A stretch of 64,000 nt of DNA from UBA1206 sp050953105 (GCA_050953105.1 JBMNMA010000001.1:434001-498000), one strand, 5' to 3'; counted from the first letter of the stretch, positions 7,800 through 16,715 are shown. The notes: generated by a model not told the origin, from the letters alone. Translations and numbers: made by a program.

Positions 7800-8852
7800 A
7801 TGATACACATTGCTATAATGGGAATGGGCGTGGTCGGAGGAGGACTGGCCGACGCCATATTGAAAAATAACGAAATAGTAAAAAATCTGCTGGGTGATGA
7901 GCTTAATATAAAATATATCCTTGACCGGCGGTCTTTTCCGGGACATCCCCTTGAAAACCGGGTTGTGGGCGACATTAATGTTATATTAAATGACCCAGAG
8001 GTTTCGGTGGTGGCCGAAACCATGGGCGGTGATAATCCGGCCTATGATTTCACCCTTGCCTGCCTTAAGGCGGGAAAGTCGGTGGTTTCATCCAACAAGC
8101 TGGTTGTTGAAAAATACGGCAGAGAACTAGAGAAGGAAGCTATAAAAAACAATGTCAGCTACCTGTATGAGGCCTCCGCCGGTGGCGGAATCCCCCTTAT
8201 CCACCCCCTTGTTCATTGTCTGTCGGCTAATAAAATAACAAAAATAGCAGGTATTTTAAACGGCACCACCAATTATATCTTAAACAGAATGGAAACCGAC
8301 GGAATTTCCTTTGACGAAGCCCTTGCCGACGCAAAACGCTTAGGTTATGCCGAGGCCAATCCCGACGCAGATGTTTTGGGCTTTGATACCGCAAGAAAGA
8401 TAGCCATTCTTGCCTCGGTATGCTTTGGAAGTTATTTCAGCCTTGAGGATTTGGCGGAAATTGAGGGTATAACCCATATCACCAAAGAGCAGATAGAATA
8501 CGCCGGCAGTTTGGGATATAAATTAAAGCTCCTTGGGGTTGCCGAGCAAAACGGAAACGACGAGGTTACGCTGTTTGTCAAGCCCTGTTTGGTATCCAGG
8601 GAAAAACTGCTTTACGGGGTAAACGGGGTGTTCAACTGTGTGCTGGCCACCGGAAATCTGGTGGGCGAAGTTGGTTTCTACGGCCACGGAGCCGGAGGAC
8701 TTGCCACCGCATCGGCGGTGCTTTCGGACATTATTGAAGCGGTAAAAATTAAAACTCCGCCTTTGTCAAAGCCTAATCATAAAACCGTTGTCAAAAACCT
8801 TGATTTGTCCGACAGTATCGACATTCTGGGCGTCAAATATCCGATAATTTAA
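7800..8852 (+). CDS. hom: Homoserine dehydrogenase, short form without ACT domain
   Basis: Reduces aspartate semialdehyde to homoserine, the branch point to threonine and methionine. The 350-residue protein has an N-terminal Rossmann motif GMGVVGGGLA, the catalytic-domain signatures SSNKLVVEKYG and AGILNGTTNYIL (about residue 160), and ends with GHGAGGLATASAVLSDII. The C-terminal ACT domain of the common 430-residue form, which mediates threonine feedback, is absent. The protein otherwise looks complete, and such short forms exist in the family. The ORF has GAAAGGGAG before the ATG and ends at a terminator. thrC and lysC elsewhere in this window belong to the same pathway. Confidence 0.93.
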   Translation: MIHIAIMGMGVVGGGLADAILKNNEIVKNLLGDELNIKYILDRRSFPGHPLENRVVGDINVILNDPEVSVVAETMGGDNPAYDFTLACLKAGKSVVSSNKLVVEKYGRELEKEAIKNNVSYLYEASAGGGIPLIHPLVHCLSANKITKIAGILNGTTNYILNRMETDGISFDEALADAKRLGYAEANPDADVLGFDTARKIAILASVCFGSYFSLEDLAEIEGITHITKEQIEYAGSLGYKLKLLGVAEQNGNDEVTLFVKPCLVSREKLLYGVNGVFNCVLATGNLVGEVGFYGHGAGGLATASAVLSDIIEAVKIKTPPLSKPNHKTVVKNLDLSDSIDILGVKYPII

Positions 8853-8865
8853 TACAAAACTCCAT

Positions 8866-8890
8866 AAGCCGGTTTTATACCGGCTTTTTT
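8866..8890 (+). terminator. Rho-independent terminator after hom
   Basis: AAGCCGG and CCGGCTT pair around TTTTATA, followed by a T run. Confidence 0.88.
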
Positions 8891-8955
8891 ATTTATAACC
8901 CGGCGGGTGAAGCCAGCATAAACTGAAAAATGTAAATAAAAGCGGGGTGTATGAT

Positions 8956-10242
8956 ATGATAATACATATAGTCAAGCCGGGAGAAACGCTATATTCCATT
9001 GCCCGTGAATACGGCGTTTCGGTAGAGGTGCTGGCTATTAACAATTCGGTGTCGGACCCGGAAAGGCTGGCGGTGGGGCAGTCGATTGCGGTGGTTATAC
9101 CCACTGTTGTCCACACCGTTCAGCCGGGGGACACCCTTGTGTCCATAGCCAACGATTACGGCACCACATTAAACCAGCTATTTAAAAACAACCTTATTTT
9201 AAAAGGGCGGACGGATATTTTTGAGGGGCAGACAATTATTATCTACATTGACCGGGAACCGGTGGGGTCGTTTCAGCTTGGCGGTTACGCCTATCCCTTT
9301 ATAACCGAGGAGCTTTTAAATTTGTCCCTTCCCTTTATGAACTACCTTATGCCCTTTACCTATGGCTTTACCCTGACAGGGGAACTTATACCCCTTGATG
9401 ATGAGGCCATGATAAACCGGGCCCGTGTCTACGGCACCCGTCCGGTGCTTCACCTTTCCACCCTTGACGAAAACGACGTGTTTTCCACCGAAAACGCCAC
9501 CTATTTGCTTGATAACCGTCAGCTTTGGGACGTGCTGCTCGGAAACCTTATTAATACCATGCAAAGCAAAGGTTATTTTGCCCTGGATGTGGATTTTGAA
9601 TTTTTGGGTAAGGAAAACGCCCAGAAATATGTGGAATTCGTTACTTTTCTGCGGGAACGCTTAAATCCCTTAGGGTATGGCGTTATTGTCGCTCTTGCCC
9701 CCAAAACATCCGACGACCAGCCGGGACTGTTATACGAAGGCCACGACTTTAAAGGGCTTGGCGAGGCGGCCAACGCCGTGCTGATTATGACCTATGAATG
9801 GGGCTACACCTACGGTCCTCCGCTGGCGGTGTCCCCAATACCCAATATGCGCCAGGTGATCGAATATGCCATAACCCGAATTGATCCTGCCAAAATTTTT
9901 GAGGGGATTTCAAACTACGGTTATGATTTCACCCTGCCCTATGTAAAAGGGGAATCGGTGGCCACCTCCCTTTCCACCCGTGAGGCAATAGACCTTGCCA
10001 TTGCCACCGGATCTGAGGTTATGTATGACGAAAACGCCATGGCCCCCTTTTTCTATTACTCAAAAGACGGGCAAAGCCATGTGGTGTGGTTTGAAGATGC
10101 CCGGTCGATAAAGGCAAAACTTGAACTGCTGCCGATCTACGGCTTAAAGGGGGCGCTGTATTGGAACCTTAACCGGGAAAACAACCAAAACCTTACGGTT
10201 ATAAATTCTCTCATAAACCGCTCCCCTGCGTCATTATTATAA
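8956..10242 (+). CDS. LysM-GH18 spore-type peptidoglycan hydrolase
   Basis: Predicted cortex/coat-associated glycosylase of the YaaH/SleL type, acting on peptidoglycan during spore germination or maturation. Two N-terminal LysM repeats (about residues 3-48 and 53-97: HIVKPGETLYSIAREYG and HTVQPGDTLVSIANDYG) are followed by a GH18 barrel of about 320 residues. The catalytic DxDxE motif appears as DVDFE (D211, D213, E215). There is no signal peptide, as usual for these spore proteins, which are deposited from the mother cell. I chose ATG 8956, six bases after GGGGTG; the GTG at 8947 is part of that ribosome binding site. It stands alone upstream of spoIIE, consistent with a sporulation role. 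Confidence 0.88.
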   Translation: MIIHIVKPGETLYSIAREYGVSVEVLAINNSVSDPERLAVGQSIAVVIPTVVHTVQPGDTLVSIANDYGTTLNQLFKNNLILKGRTDIFEGQTIIIYIDREPVGSFQLGGYAYPFITEELLNLSLPFMNYLMPFTYGFTLTGELIPLDDEAMINRARVYGTRPVLHLSTLDENDVFSTENATYLLDNRQLWDVLLGNLINTMQSKGYFALDVDFEFLGKENAQKYVEFVTFLRERLNPLGYGVIVALAPKTSDDQPGLLYEGHDFKGLGEAANAVLIMTYEWGYTYGPPLAVSPIPNMRQVIEYAITRIDPAKIFEGISNYGYDFTLPYVKGESVATSLSTREAIDLAIATGSEVMYDENAMAPFFYYSKDGQSHVVWFEDARSIKAKLELLPIYGLKGALYWNLNRENNQNLTVINSLINRSPASLL

Positions 10243-10309
10243 AGATTGTTCCCCGTTTTTCCGTGACATGCCAAAACAACAATAAAAAACAATAAAATTC
10301 ACACCCCCC

Positions 10310-10343
10310 TTCGACATACGTTTTAGACACGCCGTATTATAAT
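10310..10343 (+). promoter_or_regulatory. Spo0A-activated sigma-A promoter of spoIIE
   Basis: A perfect 0A box TTCGACA (10310-10316) lies 21 bases before TATAAT (10338-10343); TCGACA occupies the -35 position. Stretched spacing with a Spo0A box overlapping -35 is the known architecture of the Bacillus spoIIG and spoIIE promoters. Confidence 0.8.
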
Positions 10344-10374
10344 GCCCACACTAACGGGAAAAGGACGGTTGAAC

Positions 10375-12495
10375 ATGCAGGGCAGGGCGATTTTAACGGA
10401 AAATGTCAAAAAACGGCTTGGGGAACTGTTGTGGGGGGTATTTGCTTTATCCCTTTCTCTATCAGAGGCAAAGTGCGGGGTTTATCCCTTTGGGCTGGCT
10501 TTGCTTTGCGGCTATAACGGAACTCTTTTTCCGGTGTTTGCCGGAGTTTTTGCGGCGGGTTTTATTTTGGGGGAAAACGGACTTCATTATTCCCTCCTGG
10601 CCATGGTGGCCTTCGGCATAAGATGGCTTGGGGCAAGGAAAGACAAGGGCAACTCCCTGTGGATAAAGCTGACGGCGGCTTTTATTGTAACGCTGGCGTT
10701 AGGGCTTAAGGAATTTACCTTACGAAACGTGCTTTTTGAATCGGCAGCCAGAGCCGGCAGCGTGTTTTCTATTTTACCTTTGTTTACCCTTTTGTTTTCC
10801 CTTGACCTCAAACAAAAAAGGATAACAAGGGAAATTTCCGCCTTAGGCTGGGTATATGCCATAGTCAAGGCAGCATCGGTATGGGCGGTGGGCGTGTTTA
10901 AGCCCCAGCTTGCCGCGGGGGGATTAATAACGTTGTATTTTGCCCGGGAGTCGGCCTTTTTCGGCGGAATGTGCGGCTTTGCCGCCGGGATGGCAGCAGG
11001 CATAATTTATATGCCGGTGCTGGGGATTGCCGGTCTTGCCTATGGCATATTCTGCGACGAAATGAGGCGTTTTGCCTTGTTTTTTGCCTCCTCCCTTTCC
11101 ATATCATCGGGGGTTTACCTTGCCTCATTGTCCGGGGCGTTCCCCGAATTTATATGGGCGCTGGCCGGGTTTTTCATTTTCGGCATTGTCCGGCCAAGGC
11201 TTAAGCCGGTATTAAAGGAGCAGACGGGTAAAAAGGACAAGGCTAGAACCTTAAAAAAGCTGTCGGCGGCTTTTTCCACATTGTCGGAGGTATTTTACGT
11301 TGAAAACCTGCCGCCGCAAAAGTCGGATATATCGGCGGCATTGAAAACCTCCCTGTTTTCTCTTTGCGATAAATGCCGTCATTGCGGCGCAAGATGCTCC
11401 CTTGACAAATACGATATGGTAAACCACCTTACCGAAATTTCCTGTGGTAATGAGGACGGCCTTCCCGACCATTTTGCCCGGTTCTGTCCCAATTCCGATC
11501 TGCTTGTAGGCAGGGCGTTGTCTTTGGGAAAGGTGAAACGCTCTGAGGGGGAACGGGAGGCAAGGCTGCTTACCGAAGGCTATAACTCCATTGCCCGGCT
11601 GCTGTGCACGGCGGGAGAAAAAGAAGAGGAGGAGGGAATAAATAACCGGGAGCTTTCAAAAAAAGCCGCAGAGGTGCTAAAAAAGCTATCAATTCCCTAC
11701 ACCTTTGTGTGTGTAAGGGGAATGAGGGCGTTGAATGTGTCGGTTTACGGCACCGATATGGCAAAGATAAACTGCTCCGGAGCGGAAATACGGGAAAACC
11801 TGTCCAAAGTTCTGGGTAAAAACCTTTCTTTGCCCGAATTTATAAACCGGGAAAACGGCTTTGAAATGATATTGCGCACAATCCCCGCCGTCCGGCTTGA
11901 GTATGCCAAGGCGGAATCATCAAAGGCCGGGGAACCGGTGTCGGGTGACACCATTGTAACCTTTGAAAGCGACTCCTTGATGTTTTACTCCCTCCTTGCC
12001 GACGGCATGGGTTCGGGAAGGGACGCGGCCTATTCTTCCCGCCTTGCTGCGCTGTTTTTGGAAAAACTGATAACCGCCGGCGGGGACAAAAAGGAAGCGC
12101 TGTGCATGCTAAATAAGCTTTTGCTGGTTAAGAAAAACGAGGTTTACACCACCATAGACCTGCTTGAAATCGACCGGCTGTCGGGTGCCGCCTGTTTAAT
12201 AAAAGCCGGCGCTGCCCCAACCTATTTATATCGGGACGGCAAATGCTACAAGCTGGAATCGTCCTCCCCTCCGGCAGGGGTGATTGAGGATTTAAAGGTA
12301 ACCCAGACAAGCCTTAACCTTAAAAAGGGGGACATGCTGGTTATGGTAACCGACGGGGTGGTTCCCAAGGACGGGAATTTATACCTGCCGAAAGACAAAA
12401 AAACCGCCTCTGCCTGTGCGGCGGCTATTCTTGAGGAACGAAAGGAATTTGCCTGCCGGGACGATATGTCGGTTTGCGTAATACGGGCGTTTTAA
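10375..12495 (+). CDS. spoIIE: Stage II sporulation protein E (SpoIIE phosphatase)
   Basis: Membrane PP2C-type phosphatase that dephosphorylates SpoIIAA and so releases sigma-F in the forespore; in Bacillus it also binds FtsZ at the polar septum. The 706-residue protein has about ten transmembrane segments in the first 290 residues, a cysteine-rich middle part (CDKCRHCGARC, about residue 335), and a C-terminal phosphatase domain with ADGMGSGRDA at about 543 and VTDGVVPKDGN near the end. It is somewhat shorter than the 827-residue Bacillus protein. I start at ATG 10375 (MQGRAILTEN) behind AAAGGA, because the ATG at 10342 lies inside the -10 box. A Spo0A-type promoter directly precedes it. Confidence 0.95.
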   Translation: MQGRAILTENVKKRLGELLWGVFALSLSLSEAKCGVYPFGLALLCGYNGTLFPVFAGVFAAGFILGENGLHYSLLAMVAFGIRWLGARKDKGNSLWIKLTAAFIVTLALGLKEFTLRNVLFESAARAGSVFSILPLFTLLFSLDLKQKRITREISALGWVYAIVKAASVWAVGVFKPQLAAGGLITLYFARESAFFGGMCGFAAGMAAGIIYMPVLGIAGLAYGIFCDEMRRFALFFASSLSISSGVYLASLSGAFPEFIWALAGFFIFGIVRPRLKPVLKEQTGKKDKARTLKKLSAAFSTLSEVFYVENLPPQKSDISAALKTSLFSLCDKCRHCGARCSLDKYDMVNHLTEISCGNEDGLPDHFARFCPNSDLLVGRALSLGKVKRSEGEREARLLTEGYNSIARLLCTAGEKEEEEGINNRELSKKAAEVLKKLSIPYTFVCVRGMRALNVSVYGTDMAKINCSGAEIRENLSKVLGKNLSLPEFINRENGFEMILRTIPAVRLEYAKAESSKAGEPVSGDTIVTFESDSLMFYSLLADGMGSGRDAAYSSRLAALFLEKLITAGGDKKEALCMLNKLLLVKKNEVYTTIDLLEIDRLSGAACLIKAGAAPTYLYRDGKCYKLESSSPPAGVIEDLKVTQTSLNLKKGDMLVMVTDGVVPKDGNLYLPKDKKTASACAAAILEERKEFACRDDMSVCVIRAF

Positions 12496-12497
12496 TG

Positions 12498-12526
12498 TTG
12501 ACTTTTTAATTAGAAGGTGGTAAACT
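12498..12526 (+). promoter_or_regulatory. Promoter of Gfo/Idh gene
   Basis: TTGACT (12498-12503) and TAAACT (12521-12526), 17 bases apart, directly after the spoIIE stop. Confidence 0.7.
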
Positions 12527-12560
12527 GACCTAAAATCAACACATAAAAGGAAGTAATGAA

Positions 12561-13493
12561 ATGTTGAGGATAGGAACCGTTAATATCGATACATCCCACG
12601 CTCCTTCATTTGCCGAAATATTTTTAAAAGGCGACAAGGCCCGTTACACCGCCATTTACAACGACGGTTTCCGCACCGATACCGATGTGGAAAACTTTAT
12701 AAAAAAGTTCGGCCTTGAAAAAAGATACTATGACCTTTCGGAAATGGCTAAAAATATCGATATTGCCTTTATCCAGTCCTGCGACTGGGACAGGCATATC
12801 GAGCTTGCCAAACCCTTTGTGGACGCCGGCGTTCCGGTGTTTATAGACAAACCCCTTGTGGGAAATCTGAAGGATATTAAAACCATTGAAAAGTGGGCAG
12901 CCGAGGGGAAGGTTATTTTAGGCACCTCCGCCATGCGTTATACCTATGAACATGACAACTTTTTTTCCCAGGCAAAGACCGAGGATATAATTTCCATCAC
13001 CGCCACCGTGGGGGTTGACGAATTCAACTACGCCATTCACGCCGTGGAGGAAATTATGGGCTTTATGGGGGACGTTAATCCGGTTTCAACCCGGTTTATC
13101 GGCACCAACGTGGCGGGCGAGAAAAAGGTTGAAGTTGATTCCTACCGGGTCATGTTTGAAAACGGGGTTTCTGCCTATTATCATATATGTAAAAAGGGCT
13201 GGCAGCCTTCCACCGCCGTTGTCATGTGCAGAAAAACCACCTTTGTGTATAAAATCGATTCAAGCAAGGTTTACGAAGCAATGCTTAACCGCCTTTACGA
13301 TTACTTTGACGGCGACAAAACCCGCCTTGCCGGTGTTAAAAGCATGTGCGACTCTGTCCGCATTATGCTTGCGGGACGTAAATCAAAGCTTACCGGCGGC
13401 AATGATGTCAGCCTTTGCGACCTTGCCGAAGAGGACGGCGGCTTTGACGGGCTTGAATTTTACCACCTTTATAAAACACAAAACGGCTATTAA
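12561..13493 (+). CDS. Gfo/Idh/MocA-family oxidoreductase
   Basis: Probable NAD(P)-dependent sugar or inositol-type dehydrogenase of unknown substrate, 310 residues. The layout fits the family: Rossmann half (1-125) with the conserved VFIDKPLVGN (about residues 92-101, the EKP-type Lys), then an alpha/beta domain with DEFNYAIHAVEEIMG, whose Asp and His occupy the usual catalytic region. The N-terminal nucleotide loop is GTVNIDTSHAPSF instead of the common GxGxxG, so cofactor binding may differ. It has its own promoter, AAAAGGAAG ahead of the ATG, and a strong terminator, so it is monocistronic. Nothing nearby suggests a pathway. Confidence 0.75.
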   Translation: MLRIGTVNIDTSHAPSFAEIFLKGDKARYTAIYNDGFRTDTDVENFIKKFGLEKRYYDLSEMAKNIDIAFIQSCDWDRHIELAKPFVDAGVPVFIDKPLVGNLKDIKTIEKWAAEGKVILGTSAMRYTYEHDNFFSQAKTEDIISITATVGVDEFNYAIHAVEEIMGFMGDVNPVSTRFIGTNVAGEKKVEVDSYRVMFENGVSAYYHICKKGWQPSTAVVMCRKTTFVYKIDSSKVYEAMLNRLYDYFDGDKTRLAGVKSMCDSVRIMLAGRKSKLTGGNDVSLCDLAEEDGGFDGLEFYHLYKTQNGY

Positions 13494-13503
13494 TATAAAA
13501 CAA

Positions 13504-13537
13504 TCACCCCCGGTTTACGGGGGTGAATTTTTGTTTT
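13504..13537 (+). terminator. Rho-independent terminator after Gfo/Idh gene
   Basis: TCACCCCC and GGGGGTGA pair around GGTTTAC, then TTTTTGTTTT. It lies between converging genes but has a T tail only on the plus side. Confidence 0.88.
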
Positions 13538-13544
13538 AATGGTT

Positions 13545-14339
13545 TTACGGAGCAATCTGTCCGGATTGCGGTTCTTTTACTTTATTTAGCTTTTTAATCT
13601 CATGCTTTTTAATGATGTAAAACATTATGGAAACAGTAAAGCATATAGCGGCAAATAAAAGGTAGTTTTGATATAGCGCATCACCGGCAAGGGGGAGTGC
13701 CCCGTAGTAAACCCCTCCTAATATTTTTAAGATCAGCATATCATTGGATACCATGCCGGTACTTTCAGCAATATATGAAGCAAACGTATAATAGCTTGCC
13801 AAAACTATGTTTATTACTATATACACATAAGCCAGATAAACAAACGACAAAACGGGGGTTAATATCTTTATCTTCCATAGCTTTTTACGTTTTATTACGG
13901 ACTTTTCTGTCAAAACCACGTCGATTATAATTGAAATAACAAGGGACAACGGGACAAGAAGGCAAAAAACGGCCGGAACTGTATCTCCGTCTTTGACCAT
14001 TCTCTTTGCAAATCCGGCAATTTCGCTAATATTTAAGAAAATGCCGATTATAAGAATCAACACACCCAAAAGCTGAAAAACAAGGGCTAACACGCCGTAA
14101 CGATTGGCTATTTTACTTACCGGCGGCGTTTGATCTAACTCTGACGGGGGAGAAACTTCGGTTTCGAGTTCAACCGGAATTTCGCCTGTCTGGCTTTCGT
14201 CAATTTCGATTACAATTGTGGCTTGGGATTGGTTTTCGGCTGTGTCGTCCGGTGAAGGCGGATTTTCAACACCCATGCCGCAGCAGGGGCAGAATTTAAT
14301 TCCGTCTGGAATGCTTTCTCCGCAGTGGGGGCAGTTCAT
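13545..14339 (-). CDS. Zinc-ribbon membrane protein, unknown function
   Basis: I do not recognise a specific family. The protein starts MNCPHCGESIPDGIKFCPCC, a two-knuckle zinc ribbon (Cys3, Cys6, Cys17, Cys20), followed by an acidic Ser/Pro/Glu linker to about residue 75 and then four hydrophobic segments: about 82-105, 120-145, 160-187 and 225-248. The ribbon would lie in the cytoplasm if the usual positive-inside pattern holds (KRKKLWKIK after segment 2). I chose ATG 14339, behind AAGGAGGG; the frame opens upstream at 14363. It is monocistronic, converging on the Gfo/Idh gene. Many Firmicutes carry such zinc-ribbon/multi-TM proteins without known roles. Confidence 0.7.
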   Translation of the reverse strand: MNCPHCGESIPDGIKFCPCCGMGVENPPSPDDTAENQSQATIVIEIDESQTGEIPVELETEVSPPSELDQTPPVSKIANRYGVLALVFQLLGVLILIIGIFLNISEIAGFAKRMVKDGDTVPAVFCLLVPLSLVISIIIDVVLTEKSVIKRKKLWKIKILTPVLSFVYLAYVYIVINIVLASYYTFASYIAESTGMVSNDMLILKILGGVYYGALPLAGDALYQNYLLFAAICFTVSIMFYIIKKHEIKKLNKVKEPQSGQIAP

Positions 14340-14434
14340 ATATACCCTCCTTAAATTTGCCATAAATTGCTTGTGTTCATATTACCATCGGGGAAGGGCT
14401 TTGTCAAGCAAAAGCCTAAAATACGCCAATATAT

Positions 14435-14466
14435 GAAAAAAACCGCAGCTGACTGCGGCTTTTTGG
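14435..14466 (-). terminator. Terminator after antiporter gene
   Basis: On the complement CCGCAG and CTGCGG pair around TCAG and are followed by TTTTTTTC; the other strand also has a T run. Confidence 0.85.
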
Positions 14467-14467
14467 T

Positions 14468-15634
14468 TTATTCGTTTATTTCCCCGGCTTTTTTAAGACC
14501 GATTTTGGTTATAGCCGGTCCGGTAAGCTCATAAACAAGGGTGGCACAGAGAATAACCGCCCTTATTGTCGGGCCGTAGGCAGGCAGAGTGTTGGAGGCT
14601 ATAAGGGAAAGGCCTATGGCCACGCCTGCCTGGGGAATAAGGGTTAATCCCAGGTATTTCTTTACCGTCCGGGGGGCTTTCATTAAAACTGCGCCTATGG
14701 TTGCGCCGGCAACCTTGCCTACAACCCTGACTATAAGGTAAATCACCCCGATAACACCGATTTTGGGTATTATGGATATGTCAAGGGCTGCCCCCGACAC
14801 CACGAAAAACATTAGGAATATGGGGGGAGTAACAAAGTCGGTGATTTTGAATATCTCATCCCCGGAGGCACTGGTGTTTATAACCGCCGCACCCATGCTC
14901 ATGCACAAAAGCAGGTCGGAAAGTCCAGCAAAGGAAGCAATGGCATTGCCTAAAAACACAAAGCCGCAGATAATAATGAGGCGGTTGGACTGTTTTTTGA
15001 AAAATTTAAGGGGTATGTTAAACAAAAAGCCTAAAATCAAGCCAACGGCGATTGCCCCCACAATTTCAAGCACCGGCGTGAAAATGCTGGAAAGCACCGA
15101 GCTGTTTGCCAGGTTAACCGAAGCGTTGACTATTGCCATGGAAAAGCCAAAGGCCATAATTGCCACGGCATCGTCAAGGGCAACCACGCTAAGCAGCGTT
15201 TCGGTTACCGGGCCTTTGGCGTTATACTGCTTGACCACCATTATTGTAGCCGCCGGCGCGGTGGCGGAGGCAATGGCACCGAGGAGGAGGGCTACGTTTT
15301 TGTCAAAGCCGAAGATTAAAAGCGCTGCCGTAACAAAAGCGAATGCGAGAAGTGCCTCAAACAATGCTATTACAATGGGGGTAAGTCCCGCTTTTTTAAG
15401 GTAGGACATTTTAAATTCCGCCCCTATGGAAAAGGCAATAAAGGCAAGGGCCATATCAGAAATTATCTCAAACTGGTTTACGGTTGATACCGAAAGCAGC
15501 TTTAATACATGAGGACCGATAATAAGGCCGGCGATAAGATAGCCGGTTACGTTTGGAAGCCTTATAAGTTTAACAAGGCGTCCGAAAGCAAGCCCTGAAA
15601 AAAGTATCAGGGCCAGATAAAAGAATGTTGACAC
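14468..15634 (-). CDS. Cation:proton antiporter (CPA2, Kef/NapA type)
   Basis: Predicted Na+/H+ or K+/H+ antiporter, 388 residues, with about 12 membrane segments and no C-terminal TrkA-N or TrkA-C domain. It starts like CPA2 members (FGRLVKLIRLPNVTGYLIAGLIIGP). A central ALDDAVAIMAFGFSM (about residues 151-165) carries the ion-binding Asp pair of the family. The second half has the usual mirror repeat ending in LTLIPQAGVAIGLSLIAS. It lies three bases after the PII-like gene, so the two are almost certainly translated from one message. A small partner in place of the usual cytosolic nucleotide-binding domain suggests that the PII-like protein is its regulator; this is inference. Confidence 0.85.
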   Translation of the reverse strand: MSTFFYLALILFSGLAFGRLVKLIRLPNVTGYLIAGLIIGPHVLKLLSVSTVNQFEIISDMALAFIAFSIGAEFKMSYLKKAGLTPIVIALFEALLAFAFVTAALLIFGFDKNVALLLGAIASATAPAATIMVVKQYNAKGPVTETLLSVVALDDAVAIMAFGFSMAIVNASVNLANSSVLSSIFTPVLEIVGAIAVGLILGFLFNIPLKFFKKQSNRLIIICGFVFLGNAIASFAGLSDLLLCMSMGAAVINTSASGDEIFKITDFVTPPIFLMFFVVSGAALDISIIPKIGVIGVIYLIVRVVGKVAGATIGAVLMKAPRTVKKYLGLTLIPQAGVAIGLSLIASNTLPAYGPTIRAVILCATLVYELTGPAITKIGLKKAGEINE

Positions 15635-15637
15635 AGT

Positions 15638-15976
15638 TTAAATCTCTATCCCTTCTGCTGAAAGTATGGGCATGGTGAAAATCACCGCTGTATTGGGTTT
15701 TGAAAGATCGCCTATTATCCGTCTTACGATTTCCTTTGCCTTTTCGGCCTTTTCGTCGTCAAGCACCATAAATATGGTTTTGCTTTCCGTCCGGGGGCCT
15801 TCGGTTATAAACCTAAGGGAACCGATGATGGGATAGTATTCGATGTTTTTCGCCAGCTCCGAAACCATGCCGGTGGAATTGATTATGGTGGCGCCGTGAA
15901 TTCCGGCGTTTATAAATTCCTCCAGCATTTTGTCGAGCTTTTCTACTTGGTTAAGAACGATCATTAGTAATTTCAA
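15638..15976 (-). CDS. PII-superfamily-like small protein, probable antiporter regulator
   Basis: A 112-residue ferredoxin-like-fold protein of the PII/PII-like type, judged from the beta-alpha-beta layout: strand KLLMIVLNQVEKLDKMLEEF with helix, strand GATIINSTGM, a loop region with GPRTESKTIFMVLDD, helix EKAKEIVRRII and final strand TAVIFTMPI. No classical T-loop tyrosine is visible. Start chosen as TTG 15976 because GGGAGTG lies six bases before it; the annotated-length frame would start at 15991 inside the ribosome binding site. It sits directly upstream of a CPA2 antiporter. PII-like proteins often sense adenine nucleotides and control a neighbouring transporter, so that role is plausible. 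Confidence 0.6.
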   Translation of the reverse strand: MKLLMIVLNQVEKLDKMLEEFINAGIHGATIINSTGMVSELAKNIEYYPIIGSLRFITEGPRTESKTIFMVLDDEKAEKAKEIVRRIIGDLSKPNTAVIFTMPILSAEGIEI

Positions 15977-16045
15977 TCTGTTCACTCCCAAATTTATTTA
16001 TTTAAGCCCTTCGGATGTCAGGGCGGGTGTTTGCACAGACGAAAC

Positions 16046-16070
16046 AAAAAACGGGCGGGGTTTAGCCCGT
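16046..16070 (-). terminator. Terminator of the lysC-trmK operon
   Basis: On the complement ACGGGC and GCCCGT pair around TAAACCCC, followed by TTTTTG, seven bases after the trmK stop. Confidence 0.85.
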
Positions 16071-16076
16071 ATCTAT

Positions 16077-16715
16077 TCAGTTTTTGATTATATTTATACA
16101 TTCGTTGATTAAACCTTCGTCCGATATGTGTTTTGTGCCCGAAAAGCGTTTTTCGGCATAAGACTTTATTTTTTTCACATACTGCTTATATTCTAGGGTG
16201 TCCGGCCTGATTTTTCCTAAAAACAGGTCGTTGTAGGTGTATTCGGTTACACCCTCCTTAGGGCAGGCAAGCATAACCACATAGGGCTTGCCGCCTTCGA
16301 TGGCATAGCTTTCTCTTTCAATAACAAAGCCGTTATCCCAAAGATATTTTCTTAAAAGCTCTGCCTTTGTCATGGGCTGCAGCACAAGACGGGTGAATTT
16401 TCCCCTGCCGTTTTCTATAATATCGGCAATATTGTTTCCCCCCATGCCGCAGATACAGGCGGTGTCGAAGGTTTTGTCAACGCTGTTAAATCCGTCGGAA
16501 AGGAAAAATTCCATTTTATCGTAGACATTATATCTTTTAGCCGTTTCTTTTGCCCTTTCAAGTGGGGCAGGGTTTATGTCTGTGGCGGCGGCATGCTGGC
16601 AGACACCTGTCTTTATAAGGTAAACGGGAAGATAAGCGTGGTCGCTGCCTATGTCTATCACCGTTCCGGATGTTACAAACGCTGCCGCCAAATTCAGTCT
16701 TTCGCCTAATTTCAT
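16077..16715 (-). CDS. trmK: tRNA (adenine-22-N1)-methyltransferase TrmK
   Basis: SAM-dependent enzyme methylating A22 in the D-arm of certain tRNAs. The 212-residue protein has the SAM motif VIDIGSDHAYLPVYL (about residues 19-33), the conserved ATDINPAPLERAKETA, DTACICGMGG (about 85-94) and LVLQPMTKAELLRKYL, all typical of the TrmK/YqfN family. The C-terminal helical part ends about residue 212. The start overlaps the metH stop by four bases (ATGA), so it is the last gene of the lysC-yigZ-metF-metH-trmK operon, and a terminator follows at once. In Bacillus trmK lies elsewhere, next to a Nif3-like gene; here a nif3-like gene is also present but 9 kb away. Confidence 0.92.
   Translation of the reverse strand: MKLGERLNLAAAFVTSGTVIDIGSDHAYLPVYLIKTGVCQHAAATDINPAPLERAKETAKRYNVYDKMEFFLSDGFNSVDKTFDTACICGMGGNNIADIIENGRGKFTRLVLQPMTKAELLRKYLWDNGFVIERESYAIEGGKPYVVMLACPKEGVTEYTYNDLFLGKIRPDTLEYKQYVKKIKSYAEKRFSGTKHISDEGLINECINIIKN

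Noticed and set aside
14763..15404. 213-residue plus-strand ORF opposite the antiporter
   Set aside because: Antisense shadow of a well-conserved membrane protein; no family match visible and no promoter.
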